A DNA stretch of 5,244 nucleotides from an uncultured Ruminococcus sp. (GTDB lineage Bacteria > Bacillota_A > Clostridia > Oscillospirales > Ruminococcaceae), in NCBI GenBank assembly GCA_947303535.1, contig CAMYYQ010000121.1:1-5244 (forward strand), given 5' to 3'. Below the pieces are notes generated by a model that ran no database searches, was not told where the DNA came from, and saw only the letters and a program-made list of their open reading frames with translations. The position numbers were made by a program, and so were the translations under genes. Below, piece after piece: positions 1 to 5,244 of the stretch (position 1 is its first letter; every line of letters starts with the position of its first letter).

Positions 1-2
1 CA

Positions 3-5
3 TAG
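3..5 (+). other. In-frame amber codon at the expected conserved lysine
   Basis: In the frame of the dehydratase gene the window opens with part of a codon (CA), then TAG, CGC, TGC, TGC, GAA, ATG. Family members carry the motif (Y/M)GATKR followed by a variable helix ending E-M. The TAG therefore sits where AAG (Lys) is expected, one base change away. The lysine corresponds to the K of the SDR YxxxK catalytic motif. The alignment is from memory of the family. Confidence 0.65.
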
Positions 6-644
6 CGCTGCTGCGAAATGATTCTACAGTACCTCTCACAGCAGAAAGACGGCTCTACCGAGTTCGTAACGACACGTTTCGGAAACGTTCTCGGCTCTAA
101 CGGCTCTGTAATACCGCTCTTCAAAAAGCAGATAGAGCAGGGCAAGCCTGTTACTGTAACTCACCCCGATGTCATAAGATACTTTATGACCATACCCGAG
201 GCTGTAAGCCTCGTCCTCGAAGCCGCTGCAATAGCTCACGGCGGAGAGATATTCGTGCTTGATATGGGCAAGCCCGTACACATCGTAAAACTGGCTGAAA
301 ACCTTATACGTATGTACGGAAAAGAACCGTATAAAGATGTTGAGATAAAGTTTACAGGTCTCCGTCCGGGCGAAAAGCTCCGCGAAGAGCTGCTCATGAA
401 CGAGGAGGGGCTCAGAAAGACCTCAAACGAGCTTATCTTTATCGGTCAGCAGATAGAGCTTGACGAAGAAGACTTCATCAGAAAGCTCAGAAGGCTGCGC
501 AATGCTGCTAACGAAAACCTCTGCGATCTGGTAGTTGAACAGCTCCACGAGATAGTACCTACTTTCATTACTCCCGAGGAGTTCAACAGAGCTGAGATAA
601 TCAAGCACAGCAAAACAGAATTTATCGAAAACGTAAGGGACTGA
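6..644 (+). CDS. Polysaccharide biosynthesis nucleotide-sugar dehydratase/epimerase (CapD/FlaA1/WbpM type), C-terminal part, possibly broken
   Basis: This is the C-terminal half of an extended-SDR enzyme of the Polysacc_synt_2 family, which converts UDP-sugars (typically UDP-GlcNAc 4,6-dehydration with or without epimerisation) for capsule, O-glycan or flagellar glycan synthesis. Diagnostic motifs are TRFGNVLGSNGSVIPLF, VTVTHPDVIRYFMTIPEA, GEIFVLDMGKPVHIVKLAE and FTGLRPGEKLREELL, in family order. The N-terminal Rossmann fold (and, in long members, membrane helices) would lie left of the window. The frame is open from 6, but positions 3-5 are TAG. Homology clearly continues upstream, because the codons for R-C-C-E before the first ATG (18) fit the family sequence after the MGATK motif. 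ATG 18 is thus the first possible start after the stop but is probably not the natural start, and no ribosome binding site can be seen before it. Either a pseudogene, a separately translated fragment or a sequence error. The family is sure; the intactness is not. Confidence 0.85.
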   Translation, partial: RCCEMILQYLSQQKDGSTEFVTTRFGNVLGSNGSVIPLFKKQIEQGKPVTVTHPDVIRYFMTIPEAVSLVLEAAAIAHGGEIFVLDMGKPVHIVKLAENLIRMYGKEPYKDVEIKFTGLRPGEKLREELLMNEEGLRKTSNELIFIGQQIELDEEDFIRKLRRLRNAANENLCDLVVEQLHEIVPTFITPEEFNRAEIIKHSKTEFIENVRD

Positions 645-656
645 CTTCAGTCCCTT
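635..656 (+). terminator. Inverted repeat over the stop codon, possible weak intrinsic terminator
   Basis: AAGGGACTGA (635-644) is perfectly complementary to TCAGTCCCTT (647-656). As RNA it would form a 9-bp stem with an ACUU loop. The left arm contains the TGA stop (642-644) of the dehydratase gene. The 3' side runs into TTTACTATT, a poor and interrupted T tract, so termination may be partial. It could alternatively be an intercistronic processing or stability hairpin, since the next gene starts only 38 bp after the stop and no separate promoter is visible. Confidence 0.55.
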
Positions 657-668
657 TACTATTGCCTT

Positions 669-675
669 AAAGGAG
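669..675 (+). promoter_or_regulatory. Ribosome binding site of the FliB-like gene
   Basis: AAAGGAG lies 7 nt before the ATG at 683. This is a near-consensus Shine-Dalgarno sequence and fixes the start. Confidence 0.85.
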
Positions 676-682
676 AATCAAT

Positions 683-1729
683 ATGATATACAGGACTCCC
701 GAATACTGCAAGGACTTCCGCTGCATCGCAGGAAAATGCAGGGACAGCTGCTGCAAGGGCTGGGAAATAGATATAGACACCGATACTGCGCGGTATTATG
801 AAAGCGTAGGCGGCGAATTCGGCAAAAGGCTCAGAGACAATATCCGCGACGGCTGCTTCGTTCTCACAGAAGATGAACGCTGTCCATTTCTGAATAAGGA
901 GGGACTATGCGATATCTATACCGAGCTTGGCGAGGACAAGCTGTGCCGCATATGCTCAGACCACCCGCGGTACTTCGAGTGGTTCGAGGGGCTAAAAGAG
1001 GGCGGCACAGGGCTTTGCTGCGAAGCTTCCGCCGAGCTCATACTCTCCCGTCCGTTCGCACTTTCGGAAACTGATATCCCCTATGAAGAAGCCGCAGGCG
1101 ACTATGACGAGGAGCTTTTCGAGCTTATATTATCCGCAAGGAGCGATATGTTCCGTGTCCTCGGTGATGAGGATATTCCCCTTGCAGATGCGATTTCAGA
1201 TATCCTCGATATTGCCGCAGATGCACAGGAAAGCATTGATATGCCATTCCCCGATAACAATACAGAAGCCTGCGCCCATGATCTTAGCCGTATTTTCGGC
1301 TGTTTCGGTGAGCTTGAACCAATTGACGAAAAATGGCTTCCATACATAAAGGACTGCACCGAGAATCTGCACTGCCTTCCTGCGCATAACAGCTCTGCTG
1401 ACATATATCTCCGCAGGATAGCTCAGTATCTCCTGTTCCGCTACCTGATGAAAAGCGTTTATGACGGCGAAATACTGGGATATGCCAAATTCGCCGCAGT
1501 AAGCATCATCGTTATTGGCTGCCTGTTCAGATATTCAGCACTGAACAGGACTGAGCCAAGCCTTTCGGAATATGCCGAAATAGCTAAAAACTACTCAAAA
1601 GAGACGGAATACTGCGAGGAAAATATGGAAAAGCTCCTTGAACTTTTCGCAGACGAGTCCTTTTTCAGCATATCAGCCCTTAAAACTGTTCTCAGGGAAA
1701 TACTGAACGGAAATGTGGACAATATCTGA
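683..1729 (+). CDS. fliB: Flagellin lysine-N-methylase (FliB-like), cysteine-cluster protein
   Basis: A 348-residue soluble protein resembling FliB, the enzyme that methylates lysine side chains of flagellin in enterobacteria; homologues are common in Clostridia. The N-terminal third is cysteine-rich: C9, C14, C19, C23 and C24 (ending DSCCKGWEIDID), C58, then C67-P-F-L, C76-D-I-Y, C88-x2-C91 followed by HPRYFEWF, and C112-C113-E. This order matches the FliB/YkgJ-type CxxCxxCC cluster, thought to bind a metal or Fe-S centre. The C-terminal part is mostly helical, with the FRYLMKSVYDGEI stretch near residue 250 also typical of FliB proteins. There is no signal peptide; the hydrophobic KFAAVSIIVIGCLF segment near 270-284 is more likely a buried helix. 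The start is set by the AAAGGAG site. No flagellin or other flagellar gene is in this window, so the substrate is not shown by context and could be another protein. The symbol is family-level. Confidence 0.82.
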   Translation: MIYRTPEYCKDFRCIAGKCRDSCCKGWEIDIDTDTARYYESVGGEFGKRLRDNIRDGCFVLTEDERCPFLNKEGLCDIYTELGEDKLCRICSDHPRYFEWFEGLKEGGTGLCCEASAELILSRPFALSETDIPYEEAAGDYDEELFELILSARSDMFRVLGDEDIPLADAISDILDIAADAQESIDMPFPDNNTEACAHDLSRIFGCFGELEPIDEKWLPYIKDCTENLHCLPAHNSSADIYLRRIAQYLLFRYLMKSVYDGEILGYAKFAAVSIIVIGCLFRYSALNRTEPSLSEYAEIAKNYSKETEYCEENMEKLLELFADESFFSISALKTVLREILNGNVDNI

Positions 1730-1767
1730 AATATCCGCCTCTAAATGCGAAAACTGAGTGAAATTCA

Positions 1768-1796
1768 TTGAAATACTTGCAATATTATGATATAAT
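1768..1796 (+). promoter_or_regulatory. Sigma-70/SigA-type promoter of the LRR operon
   Basis: TTGAAA (1768-1773) and TATAAT (1791-1796) are separated by exactly 17 bp. The -10 is perfect and the -35 matches four of six bases of TTGACA, including the key TTG. The region is AT-rich, as expected. Transcription should begin near 1802-1804, giving a leader of about 57 nt before the ATG at 1860. Confidence 0.85.
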
Positions 1797-1813
1797 GTTC
1801 GTATATCATAATA
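1783..1813. promoter_or_regulatory. 12-bp perfect dyad over the -10 box, candidate operator
   Basis: TATTATGATATA (1783-1794) is the exact reverse complement of TATATCATAATA (1802-1813), with a 7-nt spacer. The left arm and spacer contain the whole -10 hexamer, and the right arm covers the expected transcription start. Only the right arm would be transcribed, so this cannot act as an RNA hairpin of this transcript. A repressor-binding site is the simplest reading. AT-rich sequence makes chance dyads commoner, and no regulator gene is nearby. Confidence 0.55.
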
Positions 1814-1821
1814 GGAATCAA

Positions 1822-1840
1822 CGGCTTTATGCCGCATAAA
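1822..1840 (+). promoter_or_regulatory. Leader RNA with two overlapping small hairpins
   Basis: In the 5' leader, CGGC (1822-1825) can pair with GCCG (1831-1834), or TTTATG (1826-1831) can pair with CATAAA (1835-1840). The two pairings exclude each other. Both are short and end just upstream of the ribosome binding site. A regulatory role is only a possibility; the size is far below that of known riboswitch classes. Confidence 0.25.
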
Positions 1841-1844
1841 TAAT

Positions 1845-1851
1845 GAGAGGG
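1845..1851 (+). promoter_or_regulatory. Ribosome binding site of the first LRR gene
   Basis: GAGAGGG ends 8 nt before the ATG at 1860, a moderate match to AGGAGG at correct spacing. It decides this start over the out-of-frame ATGs at 1829 and 1843. Confidence 0.65.
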
Positions 1852-1859
1852 TAATATTT

Positions 1860-1949
1860 ATGTTTAACTGTAAAAAAACTGCCGCTTTTATCGCAGGTCT
1901 TATACTCTGCGCTTCATCTGCGGCTTCACCTGTAATCTCTTATGCAGCT
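1860..1949 (+). other. Signal peptide of the first LRR protein
   Basis: The start encodes M-F-N-C-K-K, then a hydrophobic core TAAFIAGLILCASSAAS and a c-region ending ISYAA. Signal peptidase I cleavage is expected after residue 29 or 30. C17 is preceded by L-I-L, not a lipobox, so a lipoprotein is unlikely. Confidence 0.8.
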
Positions 1950-4142
1950 ATTGACGGTGCATCTGTTGAGGCAGATGATGGTACCGAAATAACAACCGCT
2001 GCTGAGGAAGAGGATCTCAAGACCAGCGGCGATTTCAAGTATTCTCTTACTTCCGAGGGAAATATCTGTATCGAGGACTGCACCAGCACTGCGGAGTCTC
2101 TCGTTATACCTGATACTATCGAAGGCAAAAAAGTAACAGAGCTTGGTAAGACCGCACTCGGACAAGACCATGAAAGCAATCCGTACACTACCGTTACTAT
2201 ACCTGCTTCTATCGAGTATATCTCCTCAGACAACCCTTTTATGTACTGCACCAAGCTCAAGGAGATAAAGGTAGACAGCGGAAATGCCGAGTATACTTCT
2301 GTTGACGGAGTTCTTTACAGCAAGGACAAAACAGCTCTTATCTGTTATCCCTGCCGCAAGGAGGGCGACAGCTATACTATCCCCGAAGGAGTTACTACTA
2401 TCGGATTTGCTTCGCTGTACAATACACCGCTCAGCTCTGTAAGCTTTCCGACTTCTCTCGAAACAATAGGTGCTTTCGCATTCGGCGACATGATATATAT
2501 CAAATCCGTTGACCTGAGCAAGACTGTCATAAAGGCTATTCCTAACTATGCCTTTTCACATTGCAGCATCATGGAGGAGATACTTCTCCCCGATACTCTT
2601 GAAGCTATCGGCGGCGGTGCTTTTTCAGGATGCAGCCTTCTTGAGGATATAACGCTCCCCGAGTCGCTCACATCTATCGGACAGTATGCCTTCGTCGACA
2701 CAGGACTTGATACCATAATTATCCCCGATTCTGTGCAGGATATAGGCTATTCCGCTTTCGGATACCGTTCATCTGAATACGGCGGTATCATACCTATGAA
2801 CGACTTCACCTTAGTCGGAAAAACAGGCGGTGCGGCTTATAAATATTCCACTGACTCCGATACCGACTATGATTATAAAAACGACTTCACTTTCCTTACC
2901 CGTGAGCAGTACACTCAGGAAAAAGAGCTCCTCGACCTTGAAACTATCAGTTCGGGCGACTCATGCAGAGCTGCGGACAAGACCGTTACAGTGCCCTCGG
3001 AAATAGACGGACATACAATAACTGTTGTATACCCGGGCTGCTTCACACCTTGTCAGGCTGAGGAGATAATCCTGCCCGATACGGTCAATGAAATAAGAGA
3101 AAGTGCTTTCCTGCAATGTCCCGAGCTCAAAAATCTCGTTATACCCGAAAGTGTAAAGAAAATAGGTCAGGCTGCCTTTGCTGAATGTGCAAAGCTTGAA
3201 ACTATCGAATTCAAGGGCGCTGAGACTATAGGACAGGCTGTTTTCAGCGGCTGCGGCGCACTGAAAAAAATAACAGCCGCAGGCTGCCTGAAAGAATGGC
3301 AGGACGATGAACCATTCGTATACTGCCCATTGCTTGAAGAAATAAGCATAGGCGAGGGCGACGGAAATTACAGTTCAAAGGACGGCATACTCTACTCTAA
3401 GGACAAGTCATCTCTCCTCTGCTACCCTGCAAACAAATCGGGCGACAGCTTCACTGTTCCCGACAGCGTAAAGGAGATAGGCATATCTGCTTTCCTCAAC
3501 AATAAAAACCTCAAAAACGTAAAAATGTCAAATGTTGAAAGAATACTCACATACGCATTTGAGGGCTGTTCAAACCTCAGTTCAGTTGAGGTCTCAGAAA
3601 AGCTCACTCTTATGGACGCTGACGCTTTTTATAACTGTACTTCACTGAAAAGCCTCAGACTTTACGAAAACCTCAAAACTATCGGTACCTGCGCATTCGG
3701 ATACTGCAAAGACCATTCTTCCGATGCTGATACTAACACCTCTGAGGACTCTGAGGACTCTGAGGACTCGGATACAAGCAAGGATATCATCGTTGAGGGC
3801 TTCAAGCTCTATGCTCCCGAAAACTCAGAGGCTTATAAATACGCTAAAAACAATGGCATAGAGGTCATTGTCAATACAACGGAAGTGTTCGGAAAGAACA
3901 TGGATACACGCTTCCTTTACGCGCTCATCGGCATCATAAGCGCAGCTGTACTCACAGTCCTTGGTATACTTATCGGCAAGGGCGTAAAAAAGAAAAAGGC
4001 TGCCGCTGATAAAGCAAGAAGAAAAGAAAAGGCTGCTGAACTCCGCAGCAAAAAGCAGGAGGAAGAAGCTGACGAGGACGAAGATGCAGATGATGAAGAA
4101 TATAAGGACGACGATGAGGAGGAAGTATCCGATGAGGATTGA
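1860..4142 (+). CDS. Exported BspA-type leucine-rich-repeat (LRR_5) protein with C-terminal membrane anchor and charged tail
   Basis: A 760-residue surface protein. Residues 1-30 form a Sec signal peptide (C4-K-K, hydrophobic core 8-22, cleavage likely after SYA or SYAA). A short acidic/Thr linker follows. The ectodomain is made of LRR_5 repeats of the form IPdsVtsIGdyAFsgCssL. It falls into two modules, each opening with an IP-x-x-I-(E/D)-G-(K/H) cap (near P84 and P379) and each carrying a DG(V/I)LYSKDK hairpin motif (from about 147 and 506). An acidic SED tripeptide repeat (628-636) interrupts the last part. One membrane helix lies at about 685-706, followed by a basic block (710-732, 12 of 23 K/R) and an acidic block (734-760, 21 of 27 D/E). 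Positive-inside topology puts the tail in the cytoplasm. There is no LPXTG motif and no lipobox, so anchoring is by the helix. BspA relatives are often adhesins; the ligand here is unknown. It is the first gene of an operon with the LRR gene at 4132. Confidence 0.9.
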   Translation: MFNCKKTAAFIAGLILCASSAASPVISYAAIDGASVEADDGTEITTAAEEEDLKTSGDFKYSLTSEGNICIEDCTSTAESLVIPDTIEGKKVTELGKTALGQDHESNPYTTVTIPASIEYISSDNPFMYCTKLKEIKVDSGNAEYTSVDGVLYSKDKTALICYPCRKEGDSYTIPEGVTTIGFASLYNTPLSSVSFPTSLETIGAFAFGDMIYIKSVDLSKTVIKAIPNYAFSHCSIMEEILLPDTLEAIGGGAFSGCSLLEDITLPESLTSIGQYAFVDTGLDTIIIPDSVQDIGYSAFGYRSSEYGGIIPMNDFTLVGKTGGAAYKYSTDSDTDYDYKNDFTFLTREQYTQEKELLDLETISSGDSCRAADKTVTVPSEIDGHTITVVYPGCFTPCQAEEIILPDTVNEIRESAFLQCPELKNLVIPESVKKIGQAAFAECAKLETIEFKGAETIGQAVFSGCGALKKITAAGCLKEWQDDEPFVYCPLLEEISIGEGDGNYSSKDGILYSKDKSSLLCYPANKSGDSFTVPDSVKEIGISAFLNNKNLKNVKMSNVERILTYAFEGCSNLSSVEVSEKLTLMDADAFYNCTSLKSLRLYENLKTIGTCAFGYCKDHSSDADTNTSEDSEDSEDSDTSKDIIVEGFKLYAPENSEAYKYAKNNGIEVIVNTTEVFGKNMDTRFLYALIGIISAAVLTVLGILIGKGVKKKKAAADKARRKEKAAELRSKKQEEEADEDEDADDEEYKDDDEEEVSDED
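3741..3767 (+). repeat. Three perfect 9-bp tandem repeats (TCTGAGGAC) encoding SED
   Basis: The unit TCTGAGGAC occurs three times without mismatch at 3741-3749, 3750-3758 and 3759-3767. It is in frame and gives Ser-Glu-Asp three times (residues 628-636) in an acidic linker after a repeat of the LRR ectodomain. Because the unit is a multiple of three, copy-number change would keep the frame. Confidence 0.9.
3912..3977 (+). other. Transmembrane helix of the first LRR protein
   Basis: Codons 685-706 encode FLYALIGIISAAVLTVLGIL and two more residues, an uncharged 22-residue segment flanked by R684 outside and by K707 and K710-K713 inside. This is a stop-transfer anchor. Confidence 0.88.
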
Positions 4143-4162
4143 TATAAAAAAGGCTGCCGCTG
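3993..4162 (+). repeat. 16-bp direct repeat pair linking the tail of LRR gene 1 and the start of LRR gene 2
   Basis: AAAAAGGCTGCCGCTG occurs at 3993-4008 (encoding KKAA in the basic tail) and again at 4147-4162 (encoding KKAA in the second signal peptide), 154 bp apart. Both copies are read in the same codon phase. Shared codon preference for similar peptides could explain it. Confidence 0.7.
4117..4122 (+). promoter_or_regulatory. Ribosome binding site of the second LRR gene, inside the first
   Basis: A perfect AGGAGG at 4117-4122 (in TGAGGAGGAA) lies 9 nt before the ATG at 4132. It is within codons for the acidic tail of the upstream protein. This strongly supports ATG 4132 as the start. 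Confidence 0.9.
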
Positions 4163-5244
4163 TAGTCGCAGCAGGCTTTATGACATTATGCAGTATACCG
4201 TTCAGCGCCGCTGCCGATAATTTGCAGAACGCTCAGGACGAGCTTACTGACGGTTCTTTTGTCTACGAGCTCAAAGACGACAAGACCTACAAGATAAAGC
4301 AGTGTACAGCTACTATCATAGACTCGATACCTTCAATGCGAAACGGTACTGCTGTAACCGAGATCGGTGAGGGCGCATTTTTAAACTGCACTGCAAGTAC
4401 CTCTCTTGATATCCCCGACACTATCACTACCATTGAACCAAGAGCTTTTTACGGCTGTGCTTCGCTCAAATCAGTTACTCTGCCGAAAAAGCTGACAACT
4501 CTCGGCGACTATGCATTCTTCTCATGCAGTTCTCTCGAAAGCGTAAAGCTGCCTGATACACTTACGGAAGTTGCTCCGTTTACATTCGCACTCTGCGATA
4601 ATCTTGAAAATGTGGAGCTTCCCGATTCCATAACCTCTTTTGGCGACTATGCATTTTATCAGTGCGGCAAGATAAGTTCATTCCGTCTGCCTGCTTCGCT
4701 TAAAGAAATAAACGACAATGCTATGGGCTGCTGGTTCTCCATAAATGATATAGATGCTTCCGCAAACAGCAATTTCATCTATGAAAACAATATGCTCATG
4801 GATAAGGACAAGCACTTTATCTACCGTGCTTCAACCAATATAAGCGGCGATGTGGTCATTCCTGACGGCGTCAACACTGTCAAGAGCGGTGCGTTTTCCA
4901 CCTGCTCCCAGATAACTGATCTGTTCCTGCCCTCTTCGCTGGTATATATCGAAGATGAAGCGTTCAGGAACTGCTCATCTATCAAGAAAACAGACTTCGC
5001 TGACGGACTCAAAAGCATCGGTTTCGGTGCGTTCATGTTCGATATGGGACTTGAGACCGCCGACCTGCCTGCTTCTCTTGAATTAATTGACGAGCTTGCT
5101 TTCGCTTATTGTATGAAGCTGAATAAGGTAGTGCTTACTGAGGGACTCAAGACCATAGGCAAGGAAGCTTTTCTCGCCTGTGAGGAGCTGAAGCAGATAA
5201 ATATCCCGAAGAGCGTATCTCAGGTCGGTGAAGATGCTTTCGGC
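4132..5244 (+). CDS. Second exported BspA-type LRR_5 protein, 3' end beyond the window
   Basis: The first 371 codons are open to the window edge with no stop. The start ATG overlaps the end of the upstream gene by 11 nt in a different frame, and a perfect AGGAGG precedes it, so translation is probably coupled. The N-terminus MRIDIKKAAAVVAAGF opens a Sec signal peptide, with cleavage likely after FSAA or FSAAA (27 or 28). C20 lacks a lipobox. After a linker, repeats of exactly 23 residues start at residue 77, for example TIEPRAFYGCASLKSVTLP. Five repeats are followed by a 57-residue longer unit (192-248) with a diverged MLMDKDKHFIY hairpin, then five more repeats from 249 and the start of a sixth. 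It is a paralogue of the upstream protein. Whether it also ends in a membrane helix and charged tail cannot be seen. A role in surface binding or adhesion is inferred from the family. Confidence 0.9.
   Translation, partial: MRIDIKKAAAVVAAGFMTLCSIPFSAAADNLQNAQDELTDGSFVYELKDDKTYKIKQCTATIIDSIPSMRNGTAVTEIGEGAFLNCTASTSLDIPDTITTIEPRAFYGCASLKSVTLPKKLTTLGDYAFFSCSSLESVKLPDTLTEVAPFTFALCDNLENVELPDSITSFGDYAFYQCGKISSFRLPASLKEINDNAMGCWFSINDIDASANSNFIYENNMLMDKDKHFIYRASTNISGDVVIPDGVNTVKSGAFSTCSQITDLFLPSSLVYIEDEAFRNCSSIKKTDFADGLKSIGFGAFMFDMGLETADLPASLELIDELAFAYCMKLNKVVLTEGLKTIGKEAFLACEELKQINIPKSVSQVGEDAFG
4360..5244 (+). repeat. Tandem 69-bp coding repeats (23-residue LRR_5 units)
   Basis: Units begin at 4360, 4429, 4498, 4567 and 4636. 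A 171-bp unit follows at 4705, and units continue at 4876, 4945, 5014, 5083, 5152 and 5221 (cut by the window end). The shared pattern is (T/S)IGxxAFxxCxxLxxxxLPxxL. The units are divergent at DNA level, so this is an old protein repeat rather than a recent expansion. Confidence 0.88.

Noticed and set aside
657..662. TACTAT as a -10 box for the FliB-like gene
   Set aside because: Only four of six matches and no -35 at 16-18 bp; it lies in the T-rich side of the hairpin.
1083..1404. Overlapping open frames on both strands inside the FliB-like gene
   Set aside because: The + strand 683-1729 frame carries family motifs on both sides of this stretch; the others have no motif and no ribosome binding site of note.
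1829..1854. Tiny leader ORFs (ATG 1829 giving M-P-H-K-stop, and ATG 1843 giving M-R-G-stop)
   Set aside because: Only four and three codons long, with no well-spaced ribosome binding site; the second overlaps the ribosome binding site of the real gene. Probably chance.
1904..1912. Cysteine after LIL in the first LRR signal peptide as a lipobox
   Set aside because: The residue before Cys is Leu, not Gly, Ala or Ser, and a good signal peptidase I site (SYAA) follows. C20 of the second protein fails for the same reason.
3876..3911. LPXTG-type sortase signal before the C-terminal helix of the first LRR protein
   Set aside because: The segment before the helix reads VFGKNMDTR; no LPXTG or variant is present, and the post-helix tail is far too long for a sorting signal.
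4821..5036. Minus-strand open frame of 71 codons opposite the second LRR gene
   Set aside because: It lies wholly opposite a clear LRR coding repeat, has no recognisable motif, and is explained by the codon bias of the + strand gene.
1..5244. CRISPR array, tRNA, rRNA, insertion sequence or phage genes
   Set aside because: No spaced identical repeats, cloverleaf, rRNA-like sequence, transposase motif or terminal inverted repeat was seen.

Overview
The window reads as chromosomal DNA of a gut- or rumen-type Clostridia, most like Ruminococcus or a related Oscillospiraceae. That is inferred from moderate GC by eye, strong AGGAG-type ribosome binding sites, a FliB-type flagellin methylase and large exported BspA-type leucine-rich-repeat (LRR_5) proteins. 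No rRNA or other taxonomic marker is present. All genes are on the + strand, closely packed, with only one intergenic gap over 100 bp.

Region 1 (1-644) is the C-terminal part of a membrane-type nucleotide-sugar dehydratase/epimerase of the CapD/FlaA1/WbpM family, used in surface polysaccharide or glycan synthesis. The frame carries a TAG at positions 3-5, exactly where the family's conserved, presumably catalytic lysine is expected. The gene is therefore either broken, separately initiated at 18, or affected by a sequence error. A 10-bp perfect inverted repeat overlaps its stop codon and is followed by a weak T run. Region 2 (683-1729) is a cysteine-rich flagellin lysine-N-methylase (FliB-like) protein with no flagellar gene beside it here.

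Region 3 (1730-1859) is the main regulatory gap. It holds a near-consensus sigma-70/SigA promoter (TTGAAA, 17 bp, TATAAT) whose -10 box lies inside a 12-bp perfect dyad, a good candidate operator. A short leader with a small hairpin and a ribosome binding site follow.

Region 4 (1860-5244) is a two-gene operon for exported LRR_5 proteins. The first (760 aa) has a signal peptide, a two-module LRR ectodomain, an in-frame 9-bp tandem repeat, one C-terminal membrane helix, and a cytoplasmic tail made of a basic block then a strongly acidic block. The second starts inside the end of the first with an 11-nt overlap; its ribosome binding site is written in the Glu codons of the acidic tail. It has its own signal peptide and regular 23-residue repeats, and runs off the window end. 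Together they look like a surface-exposed binding or adhesion pair made from one regulated transcript. The ligand cannot be read from sequence.
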